Below, one piece after another: positions 17,631-26,784 of a stretch of DNA of 64,000 bases. This DNA comes from Seleniivibrio woodruffii (GTDB taxonomy: Bacteria; Chrysiogenota; Deferribacteres; Deferribacterales; Geovibrionaceae): contig NZ_SMGG01000003.1 in NCBI RefSeq assembly GCF_004339245.1, forward strand, positions 399,106 to 463,105. Direction: 5' to 3'. Made by a program: the position numbers and the translations under genes. The notes beneath the pieces are model-generated. The model searched no databases. It was given only the letters and a program-made list of their open reading frames with translations, and was not told the origin of the DNA. Position 1 is the first letter of the stretch; each line of letters begins with the position of its first letter.

Positions 17631-18730
17631 TGAGATGTTCCCAGCCGGACTATCCGGCCTGATCTTATGATATATGCGTGCAGGGGCAGATGTGCGTCGC
17701 CGTATTCGTCGATCTCTGCGCCTTTGAGTATCCGCACCTTGTCTGTGTTGCGGATTATCGCCTCTTTGAAGGTTGTGCCCTTCTCTATGCTTTTAAAACC
17801 GGAGAAGAATATCATTCCGGAGTCGTATCCGTGGACACTCATCCATGTGGGTTCGGTTGTGAACCTTTCAATGTATCTTTTGCGGAAGTCTTTGTAGGCG
17901 GGAGATCCGGAATCGATATAATAGTCGAAAATATATGCGCCTTCAATGGCCTGACCGCCAAGACGGAAAAATTCGTTGCTGGCAGCCCACGCCCTGACGG
18001 AAAGTTTTGACGGATAGCCGGCCTTCTTTATCTGCCAGATGAGGAGTGCGGAATCGAGGGAGGAGGTTATCAGATAATACATTTGCGGCGGATTATCCCT
18101 GTCGGGACTTATGAGAGCCTGCATGCTTTCGCCGGATTCGGGGTTCAGCGCCCTTATGTCGCGCACAGTGCCGCCGGCTCTGGTGAAGGATGCCGTCATG
18201 TTTTTGACGATATCAGTGGAATATGCGCTGTTGCGTGCATCGTATATAATGACCATGTCTTTTATGCTGAGTTTTTTTACGAGATATTCGGATATGCCGT
18301 CGGTCTGCTTTATGTTGTTGTGGGGGAGGAGCCGGAAGAATCTGTCGTCCTTTCCCGCCAGATCCGTTGTGCTCACTGTCGGGCTGAACATGTAGAGCTT
18401 GCTTTTGTTAAGAAGCGGGACAATTCCTTCGGCGACAGCGCTTATGCTTGGGCCTAAAACATATTTGACCTTTTTTTCGCTTAGTCGTGAAAGTGCGCTG
18501 ACACCGTCGGCCGGAACACCCATATCGTCATGAATTATAAGATTAATGTCGTTTTCCATGTTCAGATCCGACATAGCCAACATAATACCCTTCAGGGCAT
18601 CCTGACCAATATCCGAGTATCTGCCTGAAAGCGTACCGATGAAACCCACATCAATTTTTTCGTTTCCCCTGCTGCATCCCGCAGCGGATATAAGAACGAA
18701 AATAAGCAGGAAGACATACTTTGTGTACAT
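17627..18730 (-). CDS. Periplasmic-binding lipoprotein (branched-chain amino acid-type, Peripla_BP_6)
   Basis: The 367-residue protein begins with a lipoprotein signal (I-S-A-A-G-C, acylated C19). It is followed by a type I periplasmic-binding fold with the family opening V-G-F-I-G-T-L-S-G-R-Y-S-D-I-G and Y-V-L-G-P-S-I-S. LivJ-like proteins normally feed ABC transporters, but no permease or ATPase gene is nearby. Instead it overlaps a dCache histidine kinase gene by 4 bp, which points to a ligand-sensing accessory role. Its ligand cannot be told from the sequence. Confidence 0.9.
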   Translation of the reverse strand: MYTKYVFLLIFVLISAAGCSRGNEKIDVGFIGTLSGRYSDIGQDALKGIMLAMSDLNMENDINLIIHDDMGVPADGVSALSRLSEKKVKYVLGPSISAVAEGIVPLLNKSKLYMFSPTVSTTDLAGKDDRFFRLLPHNNIKQTDGISEYLVKKLSIKDMVIIYDARNSAYSTDIVKNMTASFTRAGGTVRDIRALNPESGESMQALISPDRDNPPQMYYLITSSLDSALLIWQIKKAGYPSKLSVRAWAASNEFFRLGGQAIEGAYIFDYYIDSGSPAYKDFRKRYIERFTTEPTWMSVHGYDSGMIFFSGFKSIEKGTTFKEAIIRNTDKVRILKGAEIDEYGDAHLPLHAYIIRSGRIVRLGTSQ

Positions 18731-18793
18731 TGTATCTCCGGCTTAATAATAACATAGCGTAGATTAATGTACAATATTTATCCCTTAATCCTG

Positions 18794-19042
18794 TCAGGCA
18801 TAAACATCGAGATTATATCCGGGCGTGCCGAATCTGCGTTCTTTCCGCACGCTGTCCTGATTCTGACTTTCGATGGGTTCTGCTCTGTTGGCCTGACGGT
18901 AGGTGGCGTCATCATTATATGAGCGTATGCGCTCGCTATGATGGTATGCCTGATACATCTTCTCAGTGCTTTTCTGCCGCTGTTCTTCCAGCATTCTTGA
19001 GTAGGCTTCGTTTGATGAGGAACCGCCTATTACACGAGACAT
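18794..19042 (-). CDS. Small hydrophilic protein of unknown function
   Basis: The 82-residue product is not recognised. It is charged, rich in Ser, Gln, Arg and Tyr, has no signal peptide or membrane segment, and is probably helical in the middle and disordered at the ends. The ATG has an aaggtg ribosome-binding site 7 bases upstream. It is separate from its neighbours: 63 bp before the lipoprotein gene and beside the structured repeats at 19152-19332. Confidence 0.55.
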   Translation of the reverse strand: MSRVIGGSSSNEAYSRMLEEQRQKSTEKMYQAYHHSERIRSYNDDATYRQANRAEPIESQNQDSVRKERRFGTPGYNLDVYA

Positions 19043-19151
19043 GGACGCACCTTACGGAACATCCCTGTATGAAATTGCGCATCCGTGCACTTATCGTATC
19101 GTCATATTATGGCATTACTTAAGAAAAAAGAAAGTAAAAGATTGAAAATTC

Positions 19152-19302
19152 TGCCGACCGCAGCGTTGATAGCAAATGACAGGAGGTCACAGATGAAATG
19201 ACCAAGCCCCATGGATGGGGCTCACGCAGAGAGTATCAACGGCTTTGCCGTTCAGACGAACGGAGTGTGAGCGGAGGAAGGCTTATGCCGACCGCAGCGT
19301 TG
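19152..19302. repeat. Structured intergenic element with a 19-bp direct repeat
   Basis: TGCCGACCGCAGCGTTGAT occurs at 19152-19170 and again at 19286-19304. Between the copies are nested inverted repeats: GTTGATA 19165-19171 with TATCAAC 19234-19240, GGTCA 19185-19189 with TGACC 19199-19203, AGCCCCAT 19205-19212 with ATGGGGCT 19215-19222, and AACGGC 19238-19243 with GCCGTT 19247-19252. A ggaggtcac-ATG stretch at 19183 leads only to a 2-codon ORF. It resembles a REP-like or small structured RNA element; function unknown. The rest of the 19043-19338 gap shows nothing recognisable. Confidence 0.5.
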
Positions 19303-19332
19303 ATGAAAAAACACATGGAGGTGTTTTTTCAT
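19303..19332 (-). terminator. Rho-independent terminator of the ClC gene
   Basis: A perfect 12-bp stem (ATGAAAAAACAC / GTGTTTTTTCAT) with a 6-base loop lies 6 bases past the ClC stop codon. The stem carries its own U-rich 3' arm on the minus strand. Confidence 0.75.
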
Positions 19333-19338
19333 AATAAT

Positions 19339-21132
19339 CTAAAAGTCGTCTTTCTCCCGCTCTGCCATCTGGCGGCGGCGTATCATTTTGTTATAGGTGG
19401 TGATTATATCCCTGCGGGTAATTATGCCCAATAGCTTCGAATGGTCGGCGGGGTCGAGAACGGGCAGAAGCTCAACGTTCTTGAAACCGATACTGTCAAT
19501 GGCGTCCGCAAGTGTGGTTTCAGGTATCACAAAGGGGATATCCTTTTCGCAGACCTCGCCCGCAACAACGATATCCTCAAGTCCCTCCTCAAAAACGAAC
19601 TCACGCAGTTCCTCAAACAGCAGAACCCCCGCAAAAGTTCCGTCGTCTTTCAGAACAGGGAAATTGTTGTGCTTTGTTCTGGCGATAAAATGCACTACAT
19701 CGCTGAACTTCATGGTTTCGGGAATGGTTATTGGGTCGGTGCGCATTACGTTTCTGACCTTGATATCCTGAAGAACCTGAAGAAAGAACTCTCCCTTGTG
19801 CGCCGGAGAGTCGCTTCGCTGAGGAACCTGTGCCGGATAGAGCAGGGTTTTTCTGAGCAGAAGGAAGGTAAGTGTCGAAACCCACATTGAGGGAACCAGC
19901 AGGTGGTAGTTCCCCGTCATTTCGCTCACCATTATGATGGTGGAAAGGGGGGTGTTCGCAACGCCGCTGAAAAATCCGGCCATGCCCACGACTGCGTATG
20001 CTCCGGGTTCGGGAGCCACAACAGGAAGCACCATGTTTATGCTTACGCCGACCATGCCGCCCACACAGGCGCCGATGACCATCGACGGGCCGAACGATCC
20101 GGCCGAGCCGCCAGAGCCTATCGTGAATGCGGTTGCGAATATTTTTGCGAAAATGAACAGCACAAGGAACATTAACCCAAGATTGTTCGACATTGCGTGG
20201 TCTATCTGTGCGTAGCCGCCTGAAAGAACCTCCGGAATAAGTATGGCGATACATCCGGTTATGAATCCGCCTATCATTGGTTTCAGATAGGGTCTTATGT
20301 TGAGTTTTTTGAAATAGCCGCTTACCCGCTGGTAGATATTTACGAACAGCCAGCCGAAGAATGCACATGCGAAGCCGAGCACGGTATAACCCAGAAGCTC
20401 TGCAGGGTTTCTGAACGAGAAATTGTGCGCCGCAAACAGCGGCTCCCACCCGAAAACACTGCAGAATACGGAATATGCGATGATGGATGTTATGGCTGAG
20501 GGCAGAAGTGCTTCGTATTCCATATCAGAGGATGAATACAGAACCTCAGCGGCGAATATCGCACCTGCCAGCGGCGAACGGAATATGGCTCCCACGCCTG
20601 CGCCCATGCCGGCGGCGGTGAGTATCCTTTTTTCCCTGTCGGTGAGGCTGAGTGTGTTGCCCAGAAACGATGCGAACCCCGCACCGATATGGGATATCGG
20701 ACCCTCTCGTCCGCCTGAACCGCCCGTTCCAATGGTTATTGCGCTGGTGAATATTTTTACAATGGGAACCTGCCAGCGGATGTTGCCTTTTTTCTGGTGG
20801 ATGGCATCTATTGCGGTGTTCGTGCCCGCACCCTGTGCTTCGGGAGCGAAACGGTATACTATATAGCCGCTCACCAGACCGCCCAAAGCGGGGATTATGA
20901 GGAGCAGCCAGCGGTTGAACTCTTTTCCTGAGTGCCCGAAAAGCGAAGGTTCGCCGGATGTTTCACCAACAGGCCAGCCGACTATTGAATCGAGAAAGTA
21001 AAATTCGCATGCCTGAATCATGAAGAAGAGGGCGATCGATGCCAGTCCGGCAAAAATGCCCACGAGAGAACCTAGAATGAACCATCTGCCCACTACAGGC
21101 AGTGTGAGTTTTTTAAATTTAAAACGTTTCAT
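19339..21132 (-). CDS. ClC-family chloride channel or Cl-/H+ antiporter with CBS pair
   Basis: The 597-residue membrane protein contains the ClC selectivity-filter signatures. G-S-G-G-R-E-G-P includes the gating glutamate, and a second filter G-S-G-G-S-A-G-S-F-G-P is present. About 10-12 hydrophobic helices are followed by a C-terminal pair of CBS domains (about 455-580) starting V-R-N-V-M-R-T-D-P-I. CBS pairs in ClC proteins bind nucleotides and regulate gating. The presence of the gating glutamate permits proton-coupled exchange, but the direction is not decidable here. It is monocistronic with its own terminator. Confidence 0.92.
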   Translation of the reverse strand: MKRFKFKKLTLPVVGRWFILGSLVGIFAGLASIALFFMIQACEFYFLDSIVGWPVGETSGEPSLFGHSGKEFNRWLLLIIPALGGLVSGYIVYRFAPEAQGAGTNTAIDAIHQKKGNIRWQVPIVKIFTSAITIGTGGSGGREGPISHIGAGFASFLGNTLSLTDREKRILTAAGMGAGVGAIFRSPLAGAIFAAEVLYSSSDMEYEALLPSAITSIIAYSVFCSVFGWEPLFAAHNFSFRNPAELLGYTVLGFACAFFGWLFVNIYQRVSGYFKKLNIRPYLKPMIGGFITGCIAILIPEVLSGGYAQIDHAMSNNLGLMFLVLFIFAKIFATAFTIGSGGSAGSFGPSMVIGACVGGMVGVSINMVLPVVAPEPGAYAVVGMAGFFSGVANTPLSTIIMVSEMTGNYHLLVPSMWVSTLTFLLLRKTLLYPAQVPQRSDSPAHKGEFFLQVLQDIKVRNVMRTDPITIPETMKFSDVVHFIARTKHNNFPVLKDDGTFAGVLLFEELREFVFEEGLEDIVVAGEVCEKDIPFVIPETTLADAIDSIGFKNVELLPVLDPADHSKLLGIITRRDIITTYNKMIRRRQMAEREKDDF

Positions 21133-21186
21133 TATGATATATCTTACCAGCCGGAACCGTTACAGTAAACACCGCAGGCGGTTAAG

Positions 21187-21903
21187 TCAAGGTTTCATGA
21201 AAATAAAAAAGCCCTTTTTATCTGTGTAGGAGACTACACGGCCGTTTTCGGTCTCCATGCGGTATTTCTGCTTATAGTCTTCCGGAAGCGACAGGAATTC
21301 GCTTTCGATACGCTCCCTGAGCTGTGCAGACGGGTTCAGTCTGTCCGCCCATTCAGAGAAATTGTGCCGTTTGTGGAAGAGTGCAAAATCCTTTACCTCA
21401 AAACCCTCGCATTCCGCCATGGCGATAATATGGTCTGCGGTGTGGCTTTTTCTGTGGGTTTCGTCACGAACCAGTTCCAGACGGTTCATGTGCTCATCGC
21501 CTTCGTCCACAACGGAATCGATCAGAACGAATATTCCGCCCTCTTTGAGCACACGGAAGACCTCTCCCATGAACATGCAGGGGCTTCTGAAATGGTGCAT
21601 CGCTATGCGGCATCCGGCAAAATCGAAGGAGGCTTCCGCAAAGGGGAGAAACTCTGCCGCAGAAACGGCTGAAATGTCCAGCCCGAAGGCATCTCCTGCG
21701 GTTTTTAGCATGTTGAGGCTCATATCGCAGACGATTTTTGTGTCGGCGTTTACCGCCTGTGCGAAGTGTCCCGCTGCGCAGGCGATGTCCAGAGCACGCT
21801 CAAACCTTGTGCCGCCGAATTTTCCGGCAAAATATTCAAGATCGGAACCTGTCCGGTGGTCGCTGCTGTTCAGATAGTTGCGGGAACTGCTGTCGAAGCT
21901 CAT
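21187..21903 (-). CDS. Class I SAM-dependent methyltransferase in the methionine operon
   Basis: The 238-residue protein has the SAM-binding motif I A-L-D-I-A-C-A-A-G-H-F, an acidic motif II (V-C-D-M-S-L-N-M-L) and a post-motif F-D-F-A-G-C-R-I-A-M-H-H-F. This fits the Methyltransf_11/BioC/UbiE-like group. It begins immediately after the metX stop (TAAATG). MetX is often paired with MetW, but this protein is not an obvious MetW. The substrate is unknown; co-regulation with sulfur amino acid synthesis by the S-box is inferred from the layout. Confidence 0.82.
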   Translation of the reverse strand: MSFDSSSRNYLNSSDHRTGSDLEYFAGKFGGTRFERALDIACAAGHFAQAVNADTKIVCDMSLNMLKTAGDAFGLDISAVSAAEFLPFAEASFDFAGCRIAMHHFRSPCMFMGEVFRVLKEGGIFVLIDSVVDEGDEHMNRLELVRDETHRKSHTADHIIAMAECEGFEVKDFALFHKRHNFSEWADRLNPSAQLRERIESEFLSLPEDYKQKYRMETENGRVVSYTDKKGFFIFMKP

Positions 21904-23019
21904 TTACACCCTGCTCAGGAAATCTTTTATCAGCCCTGTCTGCACCTCGAATTCCAGCAGAAAGGCATCGTGGCCGTAGTCGGAGGTGATGTTTATCCAG
22001 TCGGTCTCTTTGCCCTGCTTCTTCATTATAGCAACTATCTCTTCAGCCTGATAGGGCGGGAAGAGAAAATCCGATGTGAAAGTGAGGAAAAGGGACTTTG
22101 CCGTTATGGCCGACAGCGCCTCATCAAGGTTGCCCCTGCCGTATGACAGGTCGAAGATGTCCATGGCTTTCAGCACATAAAGATATGTGTTGGCATCGAA
22201 CACCTCGGTGAACTTGTAGCCGTTGTAGCGCAGGTAGTTCTCAACTTCGAACATGCCTTTGAAGTCGTAGATACCCTCAAAATTGGCGTATCTCCTGCCG
22301 AATTTATTGTGGAATGCCTGATCTGACAGATAGGTTATGTGCCCTGCCATTCTTGCGATGGCAAGCCCGTCCACAGGTATCTCCTCGTCGTAGTAGTCGC
22401 CGCCGTTCCAGCGGGGATCCTTCATTATGGCGAATTTCGCTATGGCGTTGAACGCAATGGACATGGGCGTTATGTGTGCCGAAGTCGCTATGGGCAGAAT
22501 GCTTCTGGTGCTGTCGGGGAAGGTTGCTCCCCACTCAAGAGCCTGCATGCCCCCCATTGAACCCCCTGCAATGCAGAAGAGTTTTTCTATTCCGAGGTAA
22601 TCGATAAGGCGTTTTTGCAGTCGAACCATGTCTCTGATGGTGACCACAGGAAATTTAAGCCCGTATCTCTTGCCCGTTGACGGGTCTATGGAGGAGGGGC
22701 CTGTGGTGCCGAAACAGGAGCCTAAGAAGTTGGAGCAGATAACAAAATATTTATCGGTGTCGAAAGCCTTTCCGGGGCCTATCATGGCATCCCACCAGCC
22801 GGGCTTCTGTTCGTCCTCACGGTTGAACCCTGCCGCATGCGCCGAACCCGTCAGGGCATGGCACACGAGTATGGCATTGTCCTTCGCTCCGTTCAGCTGG
22901 CCATAGGTCTCATAGGCAACCGTTACAGAGGATACGACCCTGCCGCTTTCGAAAAAGAAATCGTCTCTGAATGTGACGTATTGGGTTTTAACAACCCCTA
23001 CCGAAGCCTTGTCTGTCAT
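21904..23019 (-). CDS. metX: Homoserine O-acetyltransferase
   Basis: The 371-residue alpha/beta hydrolase activates homoserine by acylation in methionine synthesis. The nucleophile elbow A-G-G-S-M-G-G-M-Q-A-L-E-W puts the catalytic serine at 154, with the acid in T-S-D-F-L-F-P-P and the histidine in D-Y-G-H-D-A-F-L. The N-terminal Y-E-T-Y-G and C-H-A-L-T-G-S-A-H blocks are typical of MetX. The sequence alone does not fully separate acetyl- from succinyl-specific enzymes, but the length and the partner metY support acetyl. Its start overlaps the metY stop by 4 bp. Confidence 0.95.
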   Translation of the reverse strand: MTDKASVGVVKTQYVTFRDDFFFESGRVVSSVTVAYETYGQLNGAKDNAILVCHALTGSAHAAGFNREDEQKPGWWDAMIGPGKAFDTDKYFVICSNFLGSCFGTTGPSSIDPSTGKRYGLKFPVVTIRDMVRLQKRLIDYLGIEKLFCIAGGSMGGMQALEWGATFPDSTRSILPIATSAHITPMSIAFNAIAKFAIMKDPRWNGGDYYDEEIPVDGLAIARMAGHITYLSDQAFHNKFGRRYANFEGIYDFKGMFEVENYLRYNGYKFTEVFDANTYLYVLKAMDIFDLSYGRGNLDEALSAITAKSLFLTFTSDFLFPPYQAEEIVAIMKKQGKETDWINITSDYGHDAFLLEFEVQTGLIKDFLSRV

Positions 23020-24296
23020 TTAACCGCCTTCATGGCCTGATCGAAATCCTCGATTATGTCGTCAATGTTCTCAATGCCGACGGCCACTCTGATAAGTTCA
23101 TCCGGAATGCCGCCCTTGGTGCGCTGCTCCTGAGAGAGCTGGCGGTGGGTGGTGCTCGCCGGATGGGTGACGATTGTTCTGGCATCGCCAAGGTTCGTTG
23201 CGTGTATGGCGAGCTTAACGTTCTCTATAAAGTTTCTGCCCGCTTCCAGTCCGCCCTTAAGGCCGAACGAAAGCATTGCTCCGGAACCTTTGGGCAGATA
23301 TTTTTTAACGGCCTGATAGTTTCTGTTGTCTGCGAGGTCGGGGTAGTTGACCCATGCCACCTTGTCGTTGCTGAGCAGCCAGCCAGCCAGCCTTTTTGCG
23401 TTTTCGCAGTGGCGGGGCATGCGCAGGTGGAGGGTTTCAAGTCCGTTGAGTATCATGAAAGCGTTGGTGGGCGAGAGGCATCCGCCAACGTCACGCAGTA
23501 TCTGTGCTCTCATTTTCACCGCAAGAGCCATGTTGCCGAATTTTTCGGCATATACCGTGCCGTGGTAGCTGGGATCCGGCTCTGTGAAGGAGGGGAATCT
23601 GCCGCTGGCGAACCAGTCGAAAGTTCCGCCGTCAACAACTATTCCGCCCATGGCCGCCCCGTGGCCGCCTATGAACTTGGTCATTGAGTGCAGAACTATG
23701 TCCGCTCCGTGCTCAAGGGGACGGAAAAGATAGGGCGTCGTATAGGTGTTATCCACAATAAGGGGTATCTTATGTTTTTTTGCGACTTCGGATATCTTTT
23801 CAATGTCCGGGATATCACAGCCTGGGTTGCTGACGGATTCGATGTATATGGCTTTTGTTCTTGCATCCACAGCCGAGTCGAATGCGCCGATGTTGTCCTG
23901 ATCCACCATGCGTATCTCTATTCCGAGTTTGCGGAAGGTCTGGGAGAACAGGTTATACGTACCGCCGTAGAGCTTGCTTGAGGCTATTATGTTGTCGCCG
24001 TGCTCGGCAAGGGTGGTTATGACCATGTATGTGGCAAACTGTCCGGCAGAGGTGGCAACCGCCGCCGAGCCGCCTTCGAGCATCGCTATCCTGTTTTCCA
24101 GAACCTCAACTGTTGGGTTTGAAAGCCTTGAGTAAATGTGTCCTGCAACGTTCAGATCGAAAAGATCCGCCGCATGCTGTGTGTCTTTGAACTGATAGGC
24201 GTTTGAGTGATAGATAGGCACCTGGGTTGCGCCCGTTTTCTCATCGGGTCTGTAGCCCCCGTGGATGGCGATGGTTTCGAATCTGTGTTTGCTCAT
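23016..24296 (-). CDS. metY: O-acetylhomoserine sulfhydrylase (PLP enzyme)
   Basis: The 426-residue Cys/Met-metabolism PLP enzyme converts O-acetylhomoserine and sulfide to homocysteine. The PLP lysine is K207 in [10 protein letters not shown], and Y-S-R-L-S-N-P-T and S-V-S-N-P-G are family motifs. The ATG at 24296 is chosen because a gagga site precedes it by 6 bases. An in-frame extension to 24362 would run through the riboswitch terminator and is not credible. First gene of metY-metX-methyltransferase, under a SAM-I riboswitch. Confidence 0.95.
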   Translation of the reverse strand: MSKHRFETIAIHGGYRPDEKTGATQVPIYHSNAYQFKDTQHAADLFDLNVAGHIYSRLSNPTVEVLENRIAMLEGGSAAVATSAGQFATYMVITTLAEHGDNIIASSKLYGGTYNLFSQTFRKLGIEIRMVDQDNIGAFDSAVDARTKAIYIESVSNPGCDIPDIEKISEVAKKHKIPLIVDNTYTTPYLFRPLEHGADIVLHSMTKFIGGHGAAMGGIVVDGGTFDWFASGRFPSFTEPDPSYHGTVYAEKFGNMALAVKMRAQILRDVGGCLSPTNAFMILNGLETLHLRMPRHCENAKRLAGWLLSNDKVAWVNYPDLADNRNYQAVKKYLPKGSGAMLSFGLKGGLEAGRNFIENVKLAIHATNLGDARTIVTHPASTTHRQLSQEQRTKGGIPDELIRVAVGIENIDDIIEDFDQAMKAVK

Positions 24297-24313
24297 GTTT
24301 TTCCTCGTATAAC

Positions 24314-24348
24314 AAAAAAAGCCTCTTATCCGGAGAGGAAAGAGGCTT
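24314..24348 (-). terminator. Riboswitch expression-platform terminator
   Basis: The stem AAGCCTCTT / AAGAGGCTT followed by a run of seven T residues on the minus strand lies between the SAM-I aptamer and metY. It would stop transcription when SAM is bound. Confidence 0.9.
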
Positions 24349-24367
24349 ATGCTTGTATACATATAGG

Positions 24368-24473
24368 CTTATCTTTCCTAAATCGGCAGGATTTAGCACC
24401 AAGACATCGGCTTATTATGCCGACCGGCTGCTGTAGCTTCACAGGGCCTTTTCCCTCCGCTACTCTGGATAAG
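24368..24473 (-). promoter_or_regulatory. SAM-I (S-box) riboswitch aptamer
   Basis: On the minus strand the P1 stem is CTTATC / GATAAG. The conserved S-box core follows: AGAG-N2-GC-GAGGGA-AAA-GGCCCT-N-TGA, then CAGCA and GGTGCTAA-TCC-N-CC before the closing GATAAG. Placement directly before a terminator and the metY-metX operon matches OFF-type S-box control, in which high SAM represses methionine synthesis. Confidence 0.93.
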
Positions 24474-24482
24474 TGAAACTAC

Positions 24483-24509
24483 GTTATACTTAAAAACAGG
24501 ATTTGTCAA
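24483..24509 (-). promoter_or_regulatory. Predicted promoter of the metY operon
   Basis: On the minus strand TTGACA, a 15-base spacer and TATAAC lie about 10 bases before the riboswitch. The -35 box overlaps the end of the O-antigen ligase gene. Confidence 0.6.
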
Positions 24510-25642
24510 AGGTTTTTGTTCTGGCCGACCCTTGCTGTGAGCACAGCCAGCAGAAGCATTGTGAGCATGACCACTTCGGAATCGCCGAAGTTGTTTTCGG
24601 TCAGCCCCTCCAGAAGAAAGACAAGAAGAACGAAGATGGCGGCTTTTGCAGGGGGATATTCCTTTGACCGCCTTATGGTATATCTGAACAGACTGACTAT
24701 GAATCCTGTCAGCAGTGCCAGACCCAGAAGTCCGTTGCTGTAGGCATAGTGCAGGTATGAGTTGTGGGCGTGAGCCTTGCTCAGAACTAGTTCGGTTACG
24801 TTTTTATCGACGTATTCCTTAAAGGTTCCGCTGCCGAATCCGAAGACAGGTCTTTCGGAAATAGCTTTTACGGCGGCTTTCCAGAGAACAATTCTTGTTC
24901 CTACGGATGATGCGGATGTGGTTCCGACCTGCCGTTCTCTGTCTGTCATCAGTTTTTTGCGGAAATCGGGTGATGATGCTGTGAAGAGTGCAAAACCGAC
25001 CACAAGAACCGATATGACGGCAACTGCTTTGAGCCTGTACAGATATATAGAGAGCAGGAACACCGTGAGAAGCGTTGAAAGAATGGGGCCTCTGCTGCCT
25101 GAAAATATAAGAGCGATGAGCGAAAGCACTGCGGCGGCGTATATCAGATACCTGAGTTTCAGGTCTTTAAACTTAACGAAAAAGGACAGTCCCAGAGCCG
25201 CTATGAAGACCACTGCGGCAGCGTTGCCGTAGGTCAGGGCGTGGGTGTAGTATCCTATCGCTCTTTCCATGCCTGTAATGGTGACGTCATATATTCCTGA
25301 GAATGCGTTCAGGATGCTTCCTGCAAAAAAAGCCGCAAGAACCCTGTTCAGGTTCTTTCCGTCGAAAAGTATCATGCATGCGAAAAGATAAAGGTAGGTC
25401 CATGTGGATGTTACTGCGCTGAGGGAAACCGAAGGATTGATTCCTGCAAAGGCGGATGTCAGCTGAGAGGCTGCCATGAGAATGAAAAACTTTGCCGGCC
25501 AGTCGTTCAGGACGGTAAAATCTTTTGTCTTATATAGCTTTACAGCTGAAAACACTATCAGAAGTGCCAGAAACAGCTGGGCAACCGAAATGGAAACGTT
25601 CACGGAGAACGCTCCCAGTGCTATCAAAATGGTCTCAAACAA
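24506..25642 (-). CDS. O-antigen ligase / polymerase family membrane protein
   Basis: The 378-residue protein has about 10-12 hydrophobic segments. Its large loop carries the Wzy_C/WaaL hallmark: G-F-G-S-G-T-F followed about 20 residues later by A-H-A-H-N-S-Y-L-H. Such proteins attach O-antigen or capsule-like polymers to lipid A-core, or polymerise them, at the periplasmic face. Ligase and polymerase cannot be separated by sequence alone. It follows rsmB on the same strand (11 bp gap) and its end overlaps the -35 box of the metY operon promoter. Confidence 0.85.
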   Translation of the reverse strand: MFETILIALGAFSVNVSISVAQLFLALLIVFSAVKLYKTKDFTVLNDWPAKFFILMAASQLTSAFAGINPSVSLSAVTSTWTYLYLFACMILFDGKNLNRVLAAFFAGSILNAFSGIYDVTITGMERAIGYYTHALTYGNAAAVVFIAALGLSFFVKFKDLKLRYLIYAAAVLSLIALIFSGSRGPILSTLLTVFLLSIYLYRLKAVAVISVLVVGFALFTASSPDFRKKLMTDRERQVGTTSASSVGTRIVLWKAAVKAISERPVFGFGSGTFKEYVDKNVTELVLSKAHAHNSYLHYAYSNGLLGLALLTGFIVSLFRYTIRRSKEYPPAKAAIFVLLVFLLEGLTENNFGDSEVVMLTMLLLAVLTARVGQNKNL

Positions 25643-25653
25643 GCAAAAACCCC

Positions 25654-26784
25654 TTATTTCTTTTTCAGCACAGCGGCAAAGAAGCCGTCAGCATCGCATT
25701 TGTATGGAAGAGACATAAAATAATTTCCGTGTTTGAACCTGTCGTCACAAACGGGGGGCACAAGACTGAACTCTGGGTTTGCTTTGAGAAACCCTTCGAT
25801 AACGTCTGTGGTCTCCTCCTGCTCCAGTGAGCAGACGGAATATATCATTGTACTACCTTTTCCCGTAAATTGCGCCGCTTTTTCAAGCATTTCTTTCTGT
25901 CTGCGGGAGCAGTCGGCTATGTCCCTGTTCTTTCTCAGCCAGCGAACTTCGGGGTGACGCTTTATTGTGCCCAGAGCCGTGCAGGGAGCATCCAGAAGCA
26001 CAAGGTCAAATTCGGCCTCGGTCTGAAGTTCCAGAATATCGGCACAGACGCAGTCTACGTTTTTGTAGTCAGCGGTAACGGCTTTCAGCTGTTCATAGCG
26101 TTTTCTGTTCTTTTCAACGGCGAAAACCCTTGAATCGGGGTAGGTGTGGGAGAGGACAAATGTTTTTCCTCCGGGAGCGGCACAGCAGTCCAGAATTGAC
26201 ATGGGGTCAATGTTGCCCGCCAGCCTTGCAACGCTGTAGGAGGCCAGATCCATTATATAGCCGTCGGCTTCGCCTTCGGCCTTTTCAATGTTCATGGTTG
26301 CGGGGTCGACACTGTAAAATGACGGCTTGGTGTTCAAATCCGACAGGAACAGATCGACCTCCGCTCCCAGACGTTTTTCCCATTTTATTACAAACCATTC
26401 AGGAAAATCCTGTCTGATATTGTAATCTTTCATAAGTTCGGCCTTGCGCCTTGCCAGATTTCGGAGCACTGCGTTAACAAAGCTTCGCTTGCTCTGGGGC
26501 ACAAGGGACACGCTCTCGTTCACGGCGGCATACTCGGGTATGTCGTTCATGAAGAGAATCTGGCATGCGCCCAGAGCCAGAGCCGCACGGGCATCCGCCT
26601 CCGGCGCATGAGAATATAGCTTGCCCAGCGACTTCTCTATGAAGCCGAGGTGTCTGAACGTCTCAAAATATATCTTGCGGTAAAGCCTTTTTTCCGCCGA
26701 GTCCTGAAAATAGTCCTCTTTCAGGCTGCCCTGATAATAGGCTTTCAGGATATCAAAAAGGCGGAAACGGAACTTATCCGCCAT
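25654..26784 (-). CDS. rsmB: 16S rRNA (cytosine-967-C5)-methyltransferase
   Basis: The 376-residue protein has an N-terminal NusB-like RNA-binding region (about 1-130) and a C-terminal RNA m5C methyltransferase domain. Motifs are the SAM loop C-C-A-A-P-G-G-K-T, D-A-P-C-T-A-L-G with the cysteine that assists product release, and Y-S-V-C-S-L-E with the catalytic cysteine. The C-terminus is shorter than in some RsmB proteins. It overlaps htpX by one base (TAATG) in the fmt-DUF116-htpX-rsmB run. Confidence 0.93.
   Translation of the reverse strand: MADKFRFRLFDILKAYYQGSLKEDYFQDSAEKRLYRKIYFETFRHLGFIEKSLGKLYSHAPEADARAALALGACQILFMNDIPEYAAVNESVSLVPQSKRSFVNAVLRNLARRKAELMKDYNIRQDFPEWFVIKWEKRLGAEVDLFLSDLNTKPSFYSVDPATMNIEKAEGEADGYIMDLASYSVARLAGNIDPMSILDCCAAPGGKTFVLSHTYPDSRVFAVEKNRKRYEQLKAVTADYKNVDCVCADILELQTEAEFDLVLLDAPCTALGTIKRHPEVRWLRKNRDIADCSRRQKEMLEKAAQFTGKGSTMIYSVCSLEQEETTDVIEGFLKANPEFSLVPPVCDDRFKHGNYFMSLPYKCDADGFFAAVLKKK

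Noticed and set aside
24297-24362. 22-residue N-terminal extension of MetY
   Set aside because: It would be encoded within the riboswitch terminator; the ATG at 24296 has a proper ribosome-binding site.
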